From the NCBI GenBank assembly GCA_937959395.1, contig CALGLR010000006.1, positions 1 to 56,535 of the forward strand: 56,535 nt of DNA. Reading direction: 5' to 3'. The notes beneath the pieces were generated by a model that saw only the letters and a program-made list of their open reading frames with translations, did no database searches and was not told the DNA's origin. Positions within the stretch are counted from its first letter, which is position 1; every line of letters begins with the position of its first letter. The DNA is from an uncultured Flavobacteriaceae bacterium. GTDB taxonomy: Bacteria; Bacteroidota; Bacteroidia; Flavobacteriales; Flavobacteriaceae. The translations under genes and the position numbers were made by a program. Of this stretch, positions 15,405 through 24,204 are shown piece after piece.

Positions 15405-16262
15405 TTAAATTCTCTTCATATAGCTTCTCTTGCTTTTTAGCCAAAAAATCTTATTTTTTCTTAATAGACTAACTCTATTTTTATTTTTTATTTTAAGAAT
15501 ATTTATTTTACAAGTAATCAACTTTATTTTAAGATTACTTATCGCTTTAGAGTCTTTAATAAAGTTATTTTTTAAAATGGAATTTATAATTTCTATATCT
15601 CCCTTATTTCTTTTTAATTGACTTGCCGAAGTCCAAAGTCCACCTGAATGAATTCTATATACAGACATTTGATCATTCATCTTTTTTATTTTTCTATTCT
15701 GTATTTGAAATAAGAATAGTGGCCAATCTCCTATTTTTAAATGACTAAACCAGTCTGGCAAAATAAAATCATTTCTTATTACTGCAGTATTTGTTGCAAT
15801 GTAACACCACTTCGCTAAATCTTTAATTGTTGTAGTTTCCGGAATATTTGAATAATTACTATCCTCGTATACACCTTTATCTTCTATAAATTTTTTAAAC
15901 TCATGACAACATATTCCATAATCTAAATTAGAATCTAAAAAATCGACTTGTTTTTGAAGTTTTAAAGGGTCTGTCCAATAATCATCTCCTTCACAAAAAG
16001 CGATATATTCCCCTTTACATGTATTTATTATATCACAAAAATTAGGAATAGCTCCCATATTAGGGTTTCTATATTTAATTAGAAATCTTCCTGGATATTT
16101 CTTTTCATACGCTGCTAATATCTCCTTAGTATTATCGGTAGAGCGATCTTCACCTATAATAATTTCGTAACTAAAATTTACGTTCTGTTTTAATATCCCC
16201 TCCAAAGTTTGTTTGATAAACTTCTCATGATTATAAGTAATTACAGCTATAGATAATTTCAT
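15405..16262 (-). CDS. glycosyltransferase family 2 (GDDYW type)
   Basis: A 285-aa GT-A transferase: SIAVITYNHEKFIKQTLEGIL, then IIGEDRSTDNT, then AFCEGDDYWTDPLKLQKQVDFL, the GDDYW variant of the DxD region common in capsule and O-antigen GT2 enzymes. The C-terminus is Lys-rich. The start overlaps the NeuD-like gene by 4 bp (ATGA), so it is the third gene of a DegT-NeuD-GT2 operon and may transfer the sugar made by those two. Confidence 0.9.
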   Translation of the reverse strand: MKLSIAVITYNHEKFIKQTLEGILKQNVNFSYEIIIGEDRSTDNTKEILAAYEKKYPGRFLIKYRNPNMGAIPNFCDIINTCKGEYIAFCEGDDYWTDPLKLQKQVDFLDSNLDYGICCHEFKKFIEDKGVYEDSNYSNIPETTTIKDLAKWCYIATNTAVIRNDFILPDWFSHLKIGDWPLFLFQIQNRKIKKMNDQMSVYRIHSGGLWTSASQLKRNKGDIEIINSILKNNFIKDSKAISNLKIKLITCKINILKIKNKNRVSLLRKNKIFWLKSKRSYMKRI

Positions 16263-16885
16263 TCTTTTTTTTGTGTAGACTTAGCAGGAATACCCACTAT
16301 AGTAGTTTTATCTGGATAGTCATTAACAACTACCGCACCAGCACCAACAGTAATATTATCGCCTAAAGTTACTCTTGGACAAATAATCGCTCCTGCTCCA
16401 ATACTACAGTTATTTCCTATTTTCACATAACCCAGTAATAAGGCTCCAGGAGAAATATCGCAATATTCACCTACAGTTACATCATGATGTATTTGAGCAG
16501 ATGTATTAACCAATGTACCTTCCCCGATAGAGACACAGTTACTAATAATCACTTTAGGTAAAATATTAACTCCCTTTCCTATCTTTACGTTATGGTTGCC
16601 TATAATGGCAGTCTTTGAAACGATTGATTTATAGATACCTCCTGCTTTCATAAACTTTTCAGCAATTAATCGTCTTGAAGGAGAATCGCCCAATGCTGTT
16701 GCAAAAGAAGGGGAACTCGTAAAATCTATTTCCTCAAATGAATTTAAAACAGTATATTTTTCTAAGAAAAAAGATGGTTTTGGTAAAGTAACATCATCAA
16801 AAAAAACGAGATCATTAGTATTTTCAATCTCTTCAAATACTAACACTAAATCTTTTGCATGACCGCTTGCTCCAATTATAATCAC
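16259..16885 (-). CDS. NeuD/PglD-type sugar O/N-acetyltransferase
   Basis: A 208-aa acyltransferase of the NeuD/PglD family. The N-terminal Rossmann part starts MIIIGASGHAKD. The C-terminal left-handed beta-helix is made of hexapeptide repeats (IGNHNVKIGKGVNILPKVIISN and on) with His133-His134 in QIHHDVTVGE, the catalytic base site. It overlaps genes on both sides by 4 bp. With the aminotransferase upstream it probably N-acetylates a newly formed amino sugar for the glycan. Confidence 0.9.
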   Translation of the reverse strand: MIIIGASGHAKDLVLVFEEIENTNDLVFFDDVTLPKPSFFLEKYTVLNSFEEIDFTSSPSFATALGDSPSRRLIAEKFMKAGGIYKSIVSKTAIIGNHNVKIGKGVNILPKVIISNCVSIGEGTLVNTSAQIHHDVTVGEYCDISPGALLLGYVKIGNNCSIGAGAIICPRVTLGDNITVGAGAVVVNDYPDKTTIVGIPAKSTQKKE

Positions 16886-17964
16886 AACTTATTCTTATTT
16901 ATAATAGTACATATTTGTTGAACCTCAACAACTTCAAGCTCAAAATATAATGGTAAACATAAAACTCTTTTACTAATCCGTTCTGAAATTAACATTTCTA
17001 CTTTATTACTTAGATATGGTAATGTGTTTAAAGAAGGATAAAAATACCTACGAGGGTGTATTTTCATTTTTTTTAAAGCTTCTAAAACACTTAATAATTT
17101 TGATTCACTTTCAAAGATTACAGGCATATAAGAATAATTTCTTGAACAGTCCTTATGGTAATTATATAACCTAACATTTTTATTATCTTTAAGAAGTGCT
17201 TCATAAAGTAAAGATAACTCCTTTCTTTTTTTTATAATATTATCCATGTATGGTAAAACACTTAAGCCCATTGCGGCTTGCATTTCTGAAGCTTTTGCAT
17301 TTATGCCTAAACCATGATATTCTAATTGACCGTTATGTCCAAAATTATGATGATAATATATTTTTTTAAACAATGCATTATCTTTTGCGAATATAGCACC
17401 TCCCTCACCTGTATGAAAAAGTTTAGTGGAGTGAAAACTAGTCGTACTAATATCTCCAAAGTTAAAAATAGACTTTCCTTTATACTTAACACCAAAACAA
17501 TGTGAAGCATCATAGATTACTTTTAAACCGTGTTTTTTTGCTATCGTATCTATTTCATTAATATGACATGAATTACCAAAAACATGAGTTGCTAAGATAG
17601 CTTGAGTGTTTTCAGTAATTGCTGCTTCTATTTTATTAGGGTCTATTGTTAACGAATCCTCTTCTATATCAACAAAAACAGGTGTGCAATTTTCCCATAC
17701 AATAGAAGAAGTTGTCGCCACATAACTAAAAGGCGTTGTTATCACTTCTTTATTTATTCCAAGTGATTTTAATGCTATTTGTAAAGGCAATGTTCCATTT
17801 GTAGTAATAAAAAAATTAGAAACATCTAAGTAGCTTGATAGCTTGTTTTCTAATTCGACTATTAAATCGCCTCTATTAGTTAACCATTTTTTCTCCCAAG
17901 CTTTATTTAAAATTTTCGTAAATTCTTCAATTGGAGGAAGAAATGTTTTAGTTACATTAATCAT
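16882..17964 (-). CDS. DegT/DnrJ/EryC1/StrS sugar aminotransferase
   Basis: A 360-aa PLP enzyme of the fold-type I sugar aminotransferases that convert nucleotide-linked keto sugars to amino sugars. Asp152 in YDASHCFG contacts the pyridine nitrogen. Lys181 in SFHSTKLFHTGEGGA is the Schiff-base Lys. NGTLPLQIALKSLGI at 56-70 is the cofactor-phosphate segment. It is first in an operon with the NeuD-type acetyltransferase and a GT2. No dedicated dehydratase is present in the window, so the keto-sugar substrate must come from elsewhere. Confidence 0.93.
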   Translation of the reverse strand: MINVTKTFLPPIEEFTKILNKAWEKKWLTNRGDLIVELENKLSSYLDVSNFFITTNGTLPLQIALKSLGINKEVITTPFSYVATTSSIVWENCTPVFVDIEEDSLTIDPNKIEAAITENTQAILATHVFGNSCHINEIDTIAKKHGLKVIYDASHCFGVKYKGKSIFNFGDISTTSFHSTKLFHTGEGGAIFAKDNALFKKIYYHHNFGHNGQLEYHGLGINAKASEMQAAMGLSVLPYMDNIIKKRKELSLLYEALLKDNKNVRLYNYHKDCSRNYSYMPVIFESESKLLSVLEALKKMKIHPRRYFYPSLNTLPYLSNKVEMLISERISKRVLCLPLYFELEVVEVQQICTIINKNKL

Positions 17965-17981
17965 TTTAAGTAATTATATCG

Positions 17982-17989
17982 CAAACTTA
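17982..17989 (-). promoter_or_regulatory. -7 box TAAGTTTG for the aminotransferase operon
   Basis: An exact TAnnTTTG match on the minus strand, 17 bases before the ATG at 17964. Confidence 0.55.
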
Positions 17990-18087
17990 ATAAATTGCAT
18001 ACTAAAGCGGACTAATTTTCATTATTTTTAAATGATTACTTCCTTTTGTACTTAAAAAGCATAATTTTACTTCTTTAAACGCTTTTC

Positions 18088-19281
18088 ATGAAGAAGAAAA
18101 TTCTGATTATTCCATCATGGTATCCCAATAAAGATAATACTTTAACAGGCTCTTTCTTTAAAGAACAAGCTAGCTTATTAGATAAAAACAATCTTGATGT
18201 TAAGATATTATATGGAATTGAGAAACAAATCTCAACTTTTGAATATCTTAAATTTTTACTCTTATTTTTTTTTAAATTTAGAAAAGAATCTTTCTTAAAT
18301 ACAGATTATTTAGCCCAAGATCCTATTGCCTATTCGTTTACTGCCTATTACCCCAAAAAATGTTCTATAAAAAAGAGATTAAAAATTATTAATAAACAGT
18401 ATAAAAAAGCATTCAACGTGCTTTCAAAAAACTGGAAGCCAGAACTTATACATGCACAATGTACAGCAAATGCTGGTATATATGCTTTTAACATATCGAA
18501 GACAAACTCTATCCCCTATGTAATAATTGAGCATCAAACTTTTATTCTTAATTATTATGATAGAGCCCTCCAAAAAGCGATGATAAAAGCCTTGGAAAAC
18601 GCATCAAAAACAGCAGCTGTGAGCCATCATCAAAAAAGAAATATACTCATGAATCATATTAATTGTGATCCAGAGATTATTTGGAATTTAGTTGATGAAT
18701 CAAAATTTAATATCACTCCAAGAAAACCAAATTCAAAATTTACTATTTTAACGATTACTTATCCAAGCTTCATAAAAGATGCATTAACTTTTTTTAAGAG
18801 CATAGAACTATTTAGTAAATTAATTGATGTAGATTTTGAGGCAATCGTTGTAGGAAACGATTCTTTTGATGATTTAAAAAAAGCGAATAGTTCGATTTTT
18901 AAAGAGTATGCTAAAAAATATAATGTACTAGATAAATGTGTATTTATTCCGAAGTTAACTAGAGAAGAGATTAACACTCAACTCCAACAATCAGACGTTT
19001 TTGTATCAACAAGTATTTCTGAAACTTTCGGTATTGCTGTTAGAGAAGCCATGTTATGCGGAATTCCAGTTATAACGACTAAAAGTGGAGGTGTAGAAGA
19101 TTCTATTACGACTGAAACTGGTCTATTAGTAAATATTGGGGATTCAAAAACAATTGCTGAAAACCTATTAAAAATTAAAACAAATAAAATTAGCTTTTCA
19201 CAAAAAAACATACGAAATCATGTTATTGAACAAAGTGGAAAAGAAGCTTTCATAAAAACAATGAAAGCATTCTATAATTAA
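18088..19281 (+). CDS. glycosyltransferase family 4
   Basis: A 397-aa GT-B transferase. The N-terminus KKILIIPSWYPNKDNTLTGSFFKEQA is typical of GT4 glycan enzymes. The C-terminal donor domain contains VFVSTSISETFGIAVREAMLCGIPVITTKSGGVEDSI, with the conserved E..GI...EA motif. No signal peptide. It lies 11 bp before the Sua5/YrdC gene and probably runs on into it, ending the glycan region. Acceptor unknown. Confidence 0.92.
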   Translation: MKKKILIIPSWYPNKDNTLTGSFFKEQASLLDKNNLDVKILYGIEKQISTFEYLKFLLLFFFKFRKESFLNTDYLAQDPIAYSFTAYYPKKCSIKKRLKIINKQYKKAFNVLSKNWKPELIHAQCTANAGIYAFNISKTNSIPYVIIEHQTFILNYYDRALQKAMIKALENASKTAAVSHHQKRNILMNHINCDPEIIWNLVDESKFNITPRKPNSKFTILTITYPSFIKDALTFFKSIELFSKLIDVDFEAIVVGNDSFDDLKKANSSIFKEYAKKYNVLDKCVFIPKLTREEINTQLQQSDVFVSTSISETFGIAVREAMLCGIPVITTKSGGVEDSITTETGLLVNIGDSKTIAENLLKIKTNKISFSQKNIRNHVIEQSGKEAFIKTMKAFYN

Positions 19282-19292
19282 TTTAATAAAAA

Positions 19293-19853
19293 ATGCATTT
19301 AGATACAAGAGAAGTTGTAGAAATACTAAAACAAGGTGGTATTATTCTTTATCCTACAGATACAGTATGGGGAATAGGTTGCGATGCAACAAATTATAAT
19401 GCCGTAAAAAAAGTATTTAAAATAAAACAGCGACAAGAAAGCAAAACATTAATTTGTTTAGTTAATAATTACAGCATGCTAGAAAGACATGTAGATAATG
19501 TCCCCAATATGGCCTATACCATTTTAGATGTTGCTGTAAAACCTACTACAATAATTTATGATAATCCAGCCGGAGTTGCAGAGAATTTAATCGCAGAAGA
19601 TAATACACTCGCCATACGAGTGACTCAAGATGAATTTTGCCAGAAACTTATAAAATACTTGGGCAGACCATTAGTATCGACCTCGGCAAATTTAGCAGGT
19701 AAACCAACACCAAAATCCTTTAAAGAAATAGACGAAGCTATTTTAAAAGGTGTGGATTATGTCGTAAATTTGCAAAAAGAAAAAATAGCGACAACGCCTT
19801 CAACCATTATTAAATTAAGCAATAATAGTGGTATAAAAATTATTCGCGAATAA
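19293..19853 (+). CDS. tsaC: L-threonylcarbamoyladenylate synthase (Sua5/YciO/YrdC)
   Basis: TsaC makes threonylcarbamoyl-AMP from Thr, bicarbonate and ATP, the first step of t6A formation at position 37 of ANN-reading tRNAs. The 186-aa protein shows LYPTDTVWGIGCDA, KIKQRQESKTLICLV and LVSTSANLAGKPTP, the nucleotide- and Thr-binding motifs. It is a single-domain form without the Sua5 C-terminal extension. Followed 16 bp later by the CCA-adding enzyme, which makes a small tRNA-maturation group. The symbol follows the common naming of the short form. Confidence 0.93.
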   Translation: MHLDTREVVEILKQGGIILYPTDTVWGIGCDATNYNAVKKVFKIKQRQESKTLICLVNNYSMLERHVDNVPNMAYTILDVAVKPTTIIYDNPAGVAENLIAEDNTLAIRVTQDEFCQKLIKYLGRPLVSTSANLAGKPTPKSFKEIDEAILKGVDYVVNLQKEKIATTPSTIIKLSNNSGIKIIRE

Positions 19854-19869
19854 AGGTTGACCAAAAATA

Positions 19870-21288
19870 ATGAATCATAAACAAGCCTTAGAACATCCTG
19901 TTTTCAAAATCATCTCACAATCTGCTAAAGAATTAGATTTAGATTGTTATGTTATTGGTGGGTTTGTTCGTGACTATTTATTGCAAAAAGGGACAGCAAA
20001 AGATATTGATATCGTTGCTATAGGAAGTGGTATTACATTAGCGAAGCAAGTTGCTAAAAACTTACCCAATCAACCTAAAGTACAGGTTTTTAAAACTTAT
20101 GGTACCGCAATGTTAATATACGATGACATTGAAATTGAATTTGTTGGTGCTCGAAAAGAATCTTATTCTGAAAATAGTAGAAATCCAATAGTAGAAAACG
20201 GCACATTACAAGATGACCAAAACAGACGCGATTTTAGTATAAATGCTTTAGCTTTAAACTTATCTGAAACTCATTTTGGTGATTTACTAGATCCCTTTAA
20301 CGGTGTTCAAGATCTTAAAAATAAAATAATACGCACACCTTTAAATCCAGATATAACTTATAGTGATGATCCTTTAAGAATGATGCGTGCCATTCGTTTT
20401 GCTTCTCAATTGGGCTTTAAAATTGAATCTGAATCGCTTGAAGCCATAACACGAAACAATGAACGTATTAAAATAATTACTAAAGAACGAATCGTTGTAG
20501 AATTAAATAAAATTTTAGAAAGCGAAACGCCTTCTGTAGGTTTTTTATTATTAGAAAAAACTAAATTATTACAACATATATTACCAGAATTAGTCGCTCT
20601 AAAGGGCATTGACGAAATTGAAGGGCAAAAACATAAAGATAACTTTTACCACACATTAGAAGTTGTCGATAATATATCTAAAAACACTAACGATGTTTGG
20701 TTACGTTGGGCAGCATTATTACATGATATAGGAAAAGCACCAACAAAAAAATTTAGTAAGAAAGTGGGATGGACTTTTCATGCACATGAATTTGAAGGCT
20801 CAAAAATGGTATACCATTTATTCAAGCGCCTAAAAATGCCTCTTAATGATAAGATGAAATTCGTTCAAAAAATGGTATTTATGAGTTCTCGCCCTATTGT
20901 TTTAGCTCAGGATATTGTTACCGATTCTGCAGTAAGACGATTGGTTTTTGATGCTGGTGATTATGTTGAGCATTTAATGACACTTTGCGAAGCAGACATC
21001 ACTACTAAAAACCCTAAAAAATTCAGTAAATATCATAACAATTTTAAAATTGTACGCGAAAAAATTGTTGAAGTAGAAGAACGAGACCAAATTCGTAATT
21101 TTCAACCTCCTGTTTCTGGAGAAGAAATTATGAAAACCTTTAATTTAAAACCCTCTAAAGAAATTGGTCAAATTAAAGAAGCGATTAAAGAAGCGATCTT
21201 AGAAGGCGAAATTCCAAATGAACATGATGCCGCTTTTAAGCTCATGTTAGAAAAAGGAAAGGCTCTAGGTTTAAAAACTTCTGTTTAA
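19870..21288 (+). CDS. cca: CCA tRNA nucleotidyltransferase with HD domain
   Basis: A class II polymerase that adds or repairs the 3' CCA of tRNA. In the 472-aa protein GGFVRDYLL (30-38) and KDIDIVAIG with D45/D47 form the nucleotidyltransferase site, followed by NRRDFSINALA and the tRNA-binding DPLRMMRAIRFA. An HD-type phosphohydrolase domain with LLHDIGK begins around residue 280. A poly(A) polymerase role cannot be excluded, but the HD fusion and the single copy seen here favour CCA addition. It ends one base before the GNAT gene. Confidence 0.93.
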   Translation: MNHKQALEHPVFKIISQSAKELDLDCYVIGGFVRDYLLQKGTAKDIDIVAIGSGITLAKQVAKNLPNQPKVQVFKTYGTAMLIYDDIEIEFVGARKESYSENSRNPIVENGTLQDDQNRRDFSINALALNLSETHFGDLLDPFNGVQDLKNKIIRTPLNPDITYSDDPLRMMRAIRFASQLGFKIESESLEAITRNNERIKIITKERIVVELNKILESETPSVGFLLLEKTKLLQHILPELVALKGIDEIEGQKHKDNFYHTLEVVDNISKNTNDVWLRWAALLHDIGKAPTKKFSKKVGWTFHAHEFEGSKMVYHLFKRLKMPLNDKMKFVQKMVFMSSRPIVLAQDIVTDSAVRRLVFDAGDYVEHLMTLCEADITTKNPKKFSKYHNNFKIVREKIVEVEERDQIRNFQPPVSGEEIMKTFNLKPSKEIGQIKEAIKEAILEGEIPNEHDAAFKLMLEKGKALGLKTSV

Positions 21289-21289
21289 T

Positions 21290-21742
21290 ATGCTTAAAAT
21301 AGTTAAAACAGATTCTAACAATCCAGATTTTATTGATTTAGTGAAGCATTTAGATTCCTATTTAAAAATCACAGATGGTAACGAACATGATTTTTACAAT
21401 CAATATAACCACATTGATATTTTAAAACATATTGCTATTGCTTATTTAGACGACAAACCTGTTGCTTGTGGCGCATTTAAATTATATAATGAAAAGTGTA
21501 TAGAAATTAAACGCATGTACGCCAAACCTGAAGTTCGTGGCCATGGTGCTGCCGCTATTCTTTTAAAAACATTAGAAGATTGGGCGAATGAACTGGGCCA
21601 TAATTATGCCATTTTAGAAACCGGAAAACGGCAAGTAGAAGCTGTGAAATTCTATAAAAAATGCGGTTATGCCGTTATTCCTAATTATGGTCAATACCAA
21701 GGAATGAAAAATAGTATTTGCTACAAAAAAGAATTCGTATAA
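21290..21742 (+). CDS. GNAT family N-acetyltransferase
   Basis: A 150-aa GNAT-fold acyltransferase. The acetyl-CoA pyrophosphate loop is VRGHGAAAILL, preceded by the beta-4 segment IEIKRMYAKPE. The C-terminal VKFYKKCGYAVI is the usual end. The substrate cannot be read from the sequence. The gene sits between cca and ctaA with one-base gaps, in a tight operon beginning at or before the threonylcarbamoyl-AMP synthase. Confidence 0.92.
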   Translation: MLKIVKTDSNNPDFIDLVKHLDSYLKITDGNEHDFYNQYNHIDILKHIAIAYLDDKPVACGAFKLYNEKCIEIKRMYAKPEVRGHGAAAILLKTLEDWANELGHNYAILETGKRQVEAVKFYKKCGYAVIPNYGQYQGMKNSICYKKEFV

Positions 21743-21743
21743 T

Positions 21744-22793
21744 ATGAAGACATTTATAAACAAGCATTTTAGGAATATTGCAAAAACAGCTTTGGTATTG
21801 GTCTATTTGGTGATCATAGCTGGTGCTGTTGTACGTATGACTGGTTCAGGAATGGGATGCCCCGATTGGCCAAAATGTTTTGGATATTTAATACCTCCTA
21901 CTGAAGAATACCAAATTCAGTTTCAGTCTAATTATAATTATGATAAAGGGACTATTATCATTAAAGATGAAGCGTTGTTAGTGGCAAAAGAAAATTTCAC
22001 TTCAGCTAAAATATTAACTACTGAAAATTGGGAACCCTATACAGCACATGATTACGCAAAATTTAATGCTACGCATACCTGGATAGAATATATAAACCGT
22101 TTATGCGGTGCACTTTCAGGGATTCCGATTTTAATCTTTACAGTATTATCATTTTGGTTTTGGAAAAAAAACAAATGGATAACTATACTTTCTATTCTTA
22201 CTGTTTTTGGAATGGGGTTTCAGGCTTGGCTAGGAAAAACAGTTGTAGATTCCAATTTAGCCCCCTTTAAAATTACTATTCATATGGTAATGGCATTGGT
22301 TATTGTTGCCTTTATATTGTACATTATATATGCTTCTAAAACCAATTTAAAAAAACAAAAACCAAACCCGCTTTTTGCTAATATTTTATTATTCGCAATA
22401 GTTTTATCTCTTATTCAAATAATTTTAGGAACACAAGTAAGACAGCATGTCGATGAGCAAGTAAAAGCGATTGGTTATATAAAAGAACAATGGATGGCCA
22501 ATCCTACCCTTTCGTTTTATATACATCGTACATTCTCTGTTTTGGTTTTAATAATAAATGGTTGGTTATTTATTACTAATAGAAAATTAAATTTAGGATT
22601 TAATAAAATGAATTTAGTACTAACTTGTATTATAATAGAGGTCTTTACGGGAATTCTTATGTACTATTTTGATTTTCCATTTTTATCGCAACCCTTCCAT
22701 ATTGTTGTTGCTACAATTTTAATAGGCATTCAATTTTATGTATATTTAGAAAACAGAAGAAAAACAATTTTTATTTCTGAAGAAGATATTTAG
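21744..22793 (+). CDS. ctaA: COX15/CtaA family heme A synthase
   Basis: An inner-membrane enzyme that oxidises the C8 methyl of heme O to the formyl of heme A for cytochrome c oxidase. The 349-aa protein has about eight hydrophobic segments. The first loop AGAVVRMTGSGMGCPDWPKCFGYLIPP is diagnostic. Candidate heme-ligand His occur in THTWIEYINR, TIHMVMALV, YIHRTFSVL and PFHIVVA. It is last in the tight tsaC-cca-GNAT-ctaA run. No cytochrome oxidase genes are in the window. Confidence 0.95.
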   Translation: MKTFINKHFRNIAKTALVLVYLVIIAGAVVRMTGSGMGCPDWPKCFGYLIPPTEEYQIQFQSNYNYDKGTIIIKDEALLVAKENFTSAKILTTENWEPYTAHDYAKFNATHTWIEYINRLCGALSGIPILIFTVLSFWFWKKNKWITILSILTVFGMGFQAWLGKTVVDSNLAPFKITIHMVMALVIVAFILYIIYASKTNLKKQKPNPLFANILLFAIVLSLIQIILGTQVRQHVDEQVKAIGYIKEQWMANPTLSFYIHRTFSVLVLIINGWLFITNRKLNLGFNKMNLVLTCIIIEVFTGILMYYFDFPFLSQPFHIVVATILIGIQFYVYLENRRKTIFISEEDI

Positions 22794-22803
22794 AATACAG
22801 TAG

Positions 22804-22811
22804 TATCTTTG
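22804..22811 (+). promoter_or_regulatory. -7 box TATCTTTG for the pRiA4b ORF-3-like gene
   Basis: An exact TAnnTTTG match 23 bases before the ATG at 22834, in the 40-bp gap after ctaA. Confidence 0.6.
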
Positions 22812-22833
22812 CAAACTAATTAGAATACCCTTT

Positions 22834-23343
22834 ATGATTTATAGATTTAGAGTCATACTAGATAATGATACTGAAGAAGACATTTTTCGTGACTTAGAAA
22901 TTCGAGAGACAGATACTCTTGAAGATTTGCACAACATTATTACCCAATCCTTTGGTTTTGATGGTTCAGAAATGGCATCGTTTTATATAAGTGATGACGA
23001 ATGGAACCAAGGTGAAGAAATCTCGTTATTTGATATGAGTGAGAGTGCAAATGAGGTGAAGTTAATGAGCCAAACGATTCTTGAAAATACGGTTCATGAA
23101 GTACAAACAAAATTAATTTATGTTTACGACTTTATGAGTATGTGGACCTTTTTTGTAGAGCTTGCTGAAATTGTTGAAGAAGCTGAAGGCATGGATTACC
23201 CTAACCTGATGTTTGTTAAAGGACAAGTCCCTGAAACGGCACCTGAAAAACTATTTGAAGCTGATAGCGATGGTTTTGAAGATGATGATGATTTTGATAT
23301 CGATGATTATGATAATCTAGATTTTGAAGAGCACTGGAATTAA
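22834..23343 (+). CDS. plasmid pRiA4b ORF-3-like protein
   Basis: This 169-aa protein starts MIYRFRVILDNDTEEDIFRDLEI and continues TLEDLHNIITQSFGFDGSEMASFY, matching the pRiA4b ORF-3-like family (also seen as the IS1096 passenger TnpR). The last 25 residues are almost all Asp and Glu. In Bacteroidota the family is a stable chromosomal gene of unknown function, so the name is not evidence of a mobile element here. It has its own promoter box. Confidence 0.85.
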   Translation: MIYRFRVILDNDTEEDIFRDLEIRETDTLEDLHNIITQSFGFDGSEMASFYISDDEWNQGEEISLFDMSESANEVKLMSQTILENTVHEVQTKLIYVYDFMSMWTFFVELAEIVEEAEGMDYPNLMFVKGQVPETAPEKLFEADSDGFEDDDDFDIDDYDNLDFEEHWN

Positions 23344-23362
23344 TCAATGATCAATCCCTGAA

Positions 23363-23968
23363 ATGAAAAAAATAGCTTTTATAGTAATCCTATTAATAAG
23401 CGCTCTTGGTTTTGCTCAAAAAAATTGGACTTCTGGAAAAGTAGTTCTTAAAGATGGGACAACTCTTAAAGGTTTAATAAAAACTTCCAAATCAAAATTA
23501 AGTTTCAAAAAAAATTCAAATGCAAAGGTCTATAAATTTGGTGAAACTAAAGTAAATAAGGTTTTTTTTGGAACAAACAACCCCGGAATTGGCTATTATG
23601 AGTTTACAAAGTTGTTTCCAAATAGAGTCCGGTTGCTAAAAGTAATAGCAAAAGGTAAAACAAAACTATACCATAGAACTGTAAAACGAGCAACCAATGA
23701 CGGTTACACCATGCCCATGTCAAGCAATAACGGCTTTTCTACTCCCATTAATCACAGACGTATTTGGGTTAAGGAATATTATGTTATTAGAGATGGTGAA
23801 AAATATGCCACAAAACTTATTGGTAATAATCAGCTCATCCCTTTCAAGGATAAAGCGAAAAAGTATTTCTATGACTGTAAAGACGTTGTTAAGTATATAG
23901 AAAATGATCTTTATGAAGAACATGATATTATTGAATTAATAAACGATTACAATGATATCTGTTTTTGA
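23363..23968 (+). CDS. secreted protein of unknown function
   Basis: A 201-aa protein with a clear signal peptide (KKIAFIVILLISALGFAQ, cut near Ala18-Gln19). The mature part starts with VVLKDGTTLKGLIKTSKSKLSFK, a basic beta-rich stretch. The C-terminal third has VIRDGEKYATKLIG and a cysteine pair at FYDCKDVV and NDICF that could form a disulphide. It resembles small uncharacterised secreted proteins of Flavobacteriaceae; I do not recognise a named family. It lies 19 bp after the ORF-3-like gene and is followed by a strong terminator. Confidence 0.75.
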   Translation: MKKIAFIVILLISALGFAQKNWTSGKVVLKDGTTLKGLIKTSKSKLSFKKNSNAKVYKFGETKVNKVFFGTNNPGIGYYEFTKLFPNRVRLLKVIAKGKTKLYHRTVKRATNDGYTMPMSSNNGFSTPINHRRIWVKEYYVIRDGEKYATKLIGNNQLIPFKDKAKKYFYDCKDVVKYIENDLYEEHDIIELINDYNDICF

Positions 23969-23989
23969 TTATAGAAAGTATTACAATAG

Positions 23990-24020
23990 AAAAGCCTTAA
24001 AAATTTTTTTTAAGGCTTTT
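23990..24020. terminator. rho-independent terminator
   Basis: aaaagccttaaa pairs with tttaaggctttt around a short T-rich loop, followed by more T. It ends the unit of the ORF-3-like and secreted-protein genes. Confidence 0.85.
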
Positions 24021-24029
24021 CTTGTATAT

Positions 24030-24188
24030 GAACTCATTTAAACTTTTTCAATTAGCTAAAAAACTATCCTTTTGCACCCACTTTTTGTCTTTTTTTCGTT
24101 CCGTAGCGGTGCTATGCAACTAAAAAAAACTTCAATTGGTCACAAAATGACTAATTTTCGCCTTAACTCAAAAAGTTTAAATGAGTTC
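24030..24188. repeat. intergenic long palindrome, copy D (159 bp)
   Basis: The ends gaactcatttaaac (24030-24043) and gtttaaatgagttc (24175-24188) are exact inverses. The centre is ccgtagcggtgctatg at 24101-24116. Arms pair imperfectly throughout. The ends are shared with copy C, 18 kb away, and the central motif with copies A, B and E. It lies between convergent genes. Confidence 0.85.
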
Positions 24189-24204
24189 TATTATTAAAAA
24201 TGAA

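Noticed and set aside
22834-23343. pRiA4b ORF-3/IS1096-type name as evidence of an insertion sequence
   Set aside because: No inverted repeats, transposase or target duplication nearby; the gene is well embedded in a chromosomal run and has its own promoter box.
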